A program made the position numbers and the translations under genes. Below the pieces are notes generated by a model. The model was not told the DNA's origin, did no database searches, and was given only the letters and a program-made list of their open reading frames with translations. A stretch of 64,000 nt of DNA from assembly GCA_944472155.2 (NCBI GenBank), contig OX235272.1, positions 106,460,020-106,524,019 of the forward strand, given 5' to 3'. The stretch comes from Trichobilharzia szidati (lineage: Eukaryota; Platyhelminthes; Trematoda; Strigeidida; Schistosomatidae). Positions 63,843 to 64,000 of the stretch are shown piece after piece. Positions within the stretch are counted from its first letter, which is position 1. Every line of letters starts with the position of its first letter.

Positions 63843-64000
63843 GTAAGATGATGATCACATTCATCTTCATTGATTTCTAAGTTTATTATTATTATATGAT
63901 GGAAATTATTTATGCCTTAGGTGGTGGTTGTTGTTGTTGTGGTTTTTTATGCACTGTTGTTTCCTTAATTACTGAAGCTTTGACTGTCATATGAAAACAG

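Noticed and set aside
1496..63842. Alternative identity as ATM, ATR or SMG1
   Set aside because: The FRB sequence, the FAT blocks and KQRPRKLT follow mTOR specifically.

Overview
This window is animal DNA from a flatworm, most likely a schistosomatid blood fluke (Schistosoma or a close relative). The evidence is an AT-rich sequence, one gene cut into many exons by repeat-filled introns, and a typical blood-fluke repeat set: tRNA-headed Sm-alpha-like SINEs with hammerhead-like cores, RTE-like and CR1/Jockey-like LINEs, several Penelope-like elements (PLEs) and LTR remnants. No second host gene was found on either strand.

The host gene is mTOR (target of rapamycin) on the + strand. It runs through the whole window and is cut off at both ends. 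I place 20 exons (numbered 1-20 within this window only) between 1496 and 63842. They total 6055 nt, about 2017 complete codons, and the phase is compatible at all 19 junctions. In order they encode the middle and C-terminal HEAT repeats (exons 1-8), the FAT domain (about exons 9-17), the FRB domain (exon 18, nearly a whole domain on one exon) and the start of the PI3K-like kinase N-lobe (exons 19-20). The N-terminal HEAT region lies before the window, and the rest of the kinase domain with FATC lies after it. The protein matches metazoan mTOR closely in the structured parts but carries long runs of Ala, Asn, Ser, His, Gly and Gln in loops.

About 90 percent of the window is intron, and most of that is mobile DNA. 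Recurrent families: RTE-1 (SR2-like C-terminal RT module with 3' ends in ATAAT repeats); RTE-2 (a second RTE-like family); one CR1/Jockey-like LINE with an intact 510-codon RT frame at 27208-28740; PLE lineages A, B, C, D and a 5'-window copy, all with GIY-YIG endonuclease modules; eight solo-LTR-like units of about 280-350 bp, four of them with recognisable 4-bp target duplications; and at least four SINE types.

The most unusual feature is the density of inverted repeats. Intron 7 (18198-26925) holds a near-perfect 4.9-kb palindrome (arms 20143-22510 and 22649-25043). Three PLE insertions are fold-back units with inverted arms, one nested inside another with a 9-bp target duplication. Sm-alpha-like SINEs repeatedly sit as head-to-head pairs. 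All are spliced out with mTOR introns, so the pre-mRNA should contain many long hairpins. Names of repeat families are from memory and by similarity of architecture; no database search was possible.
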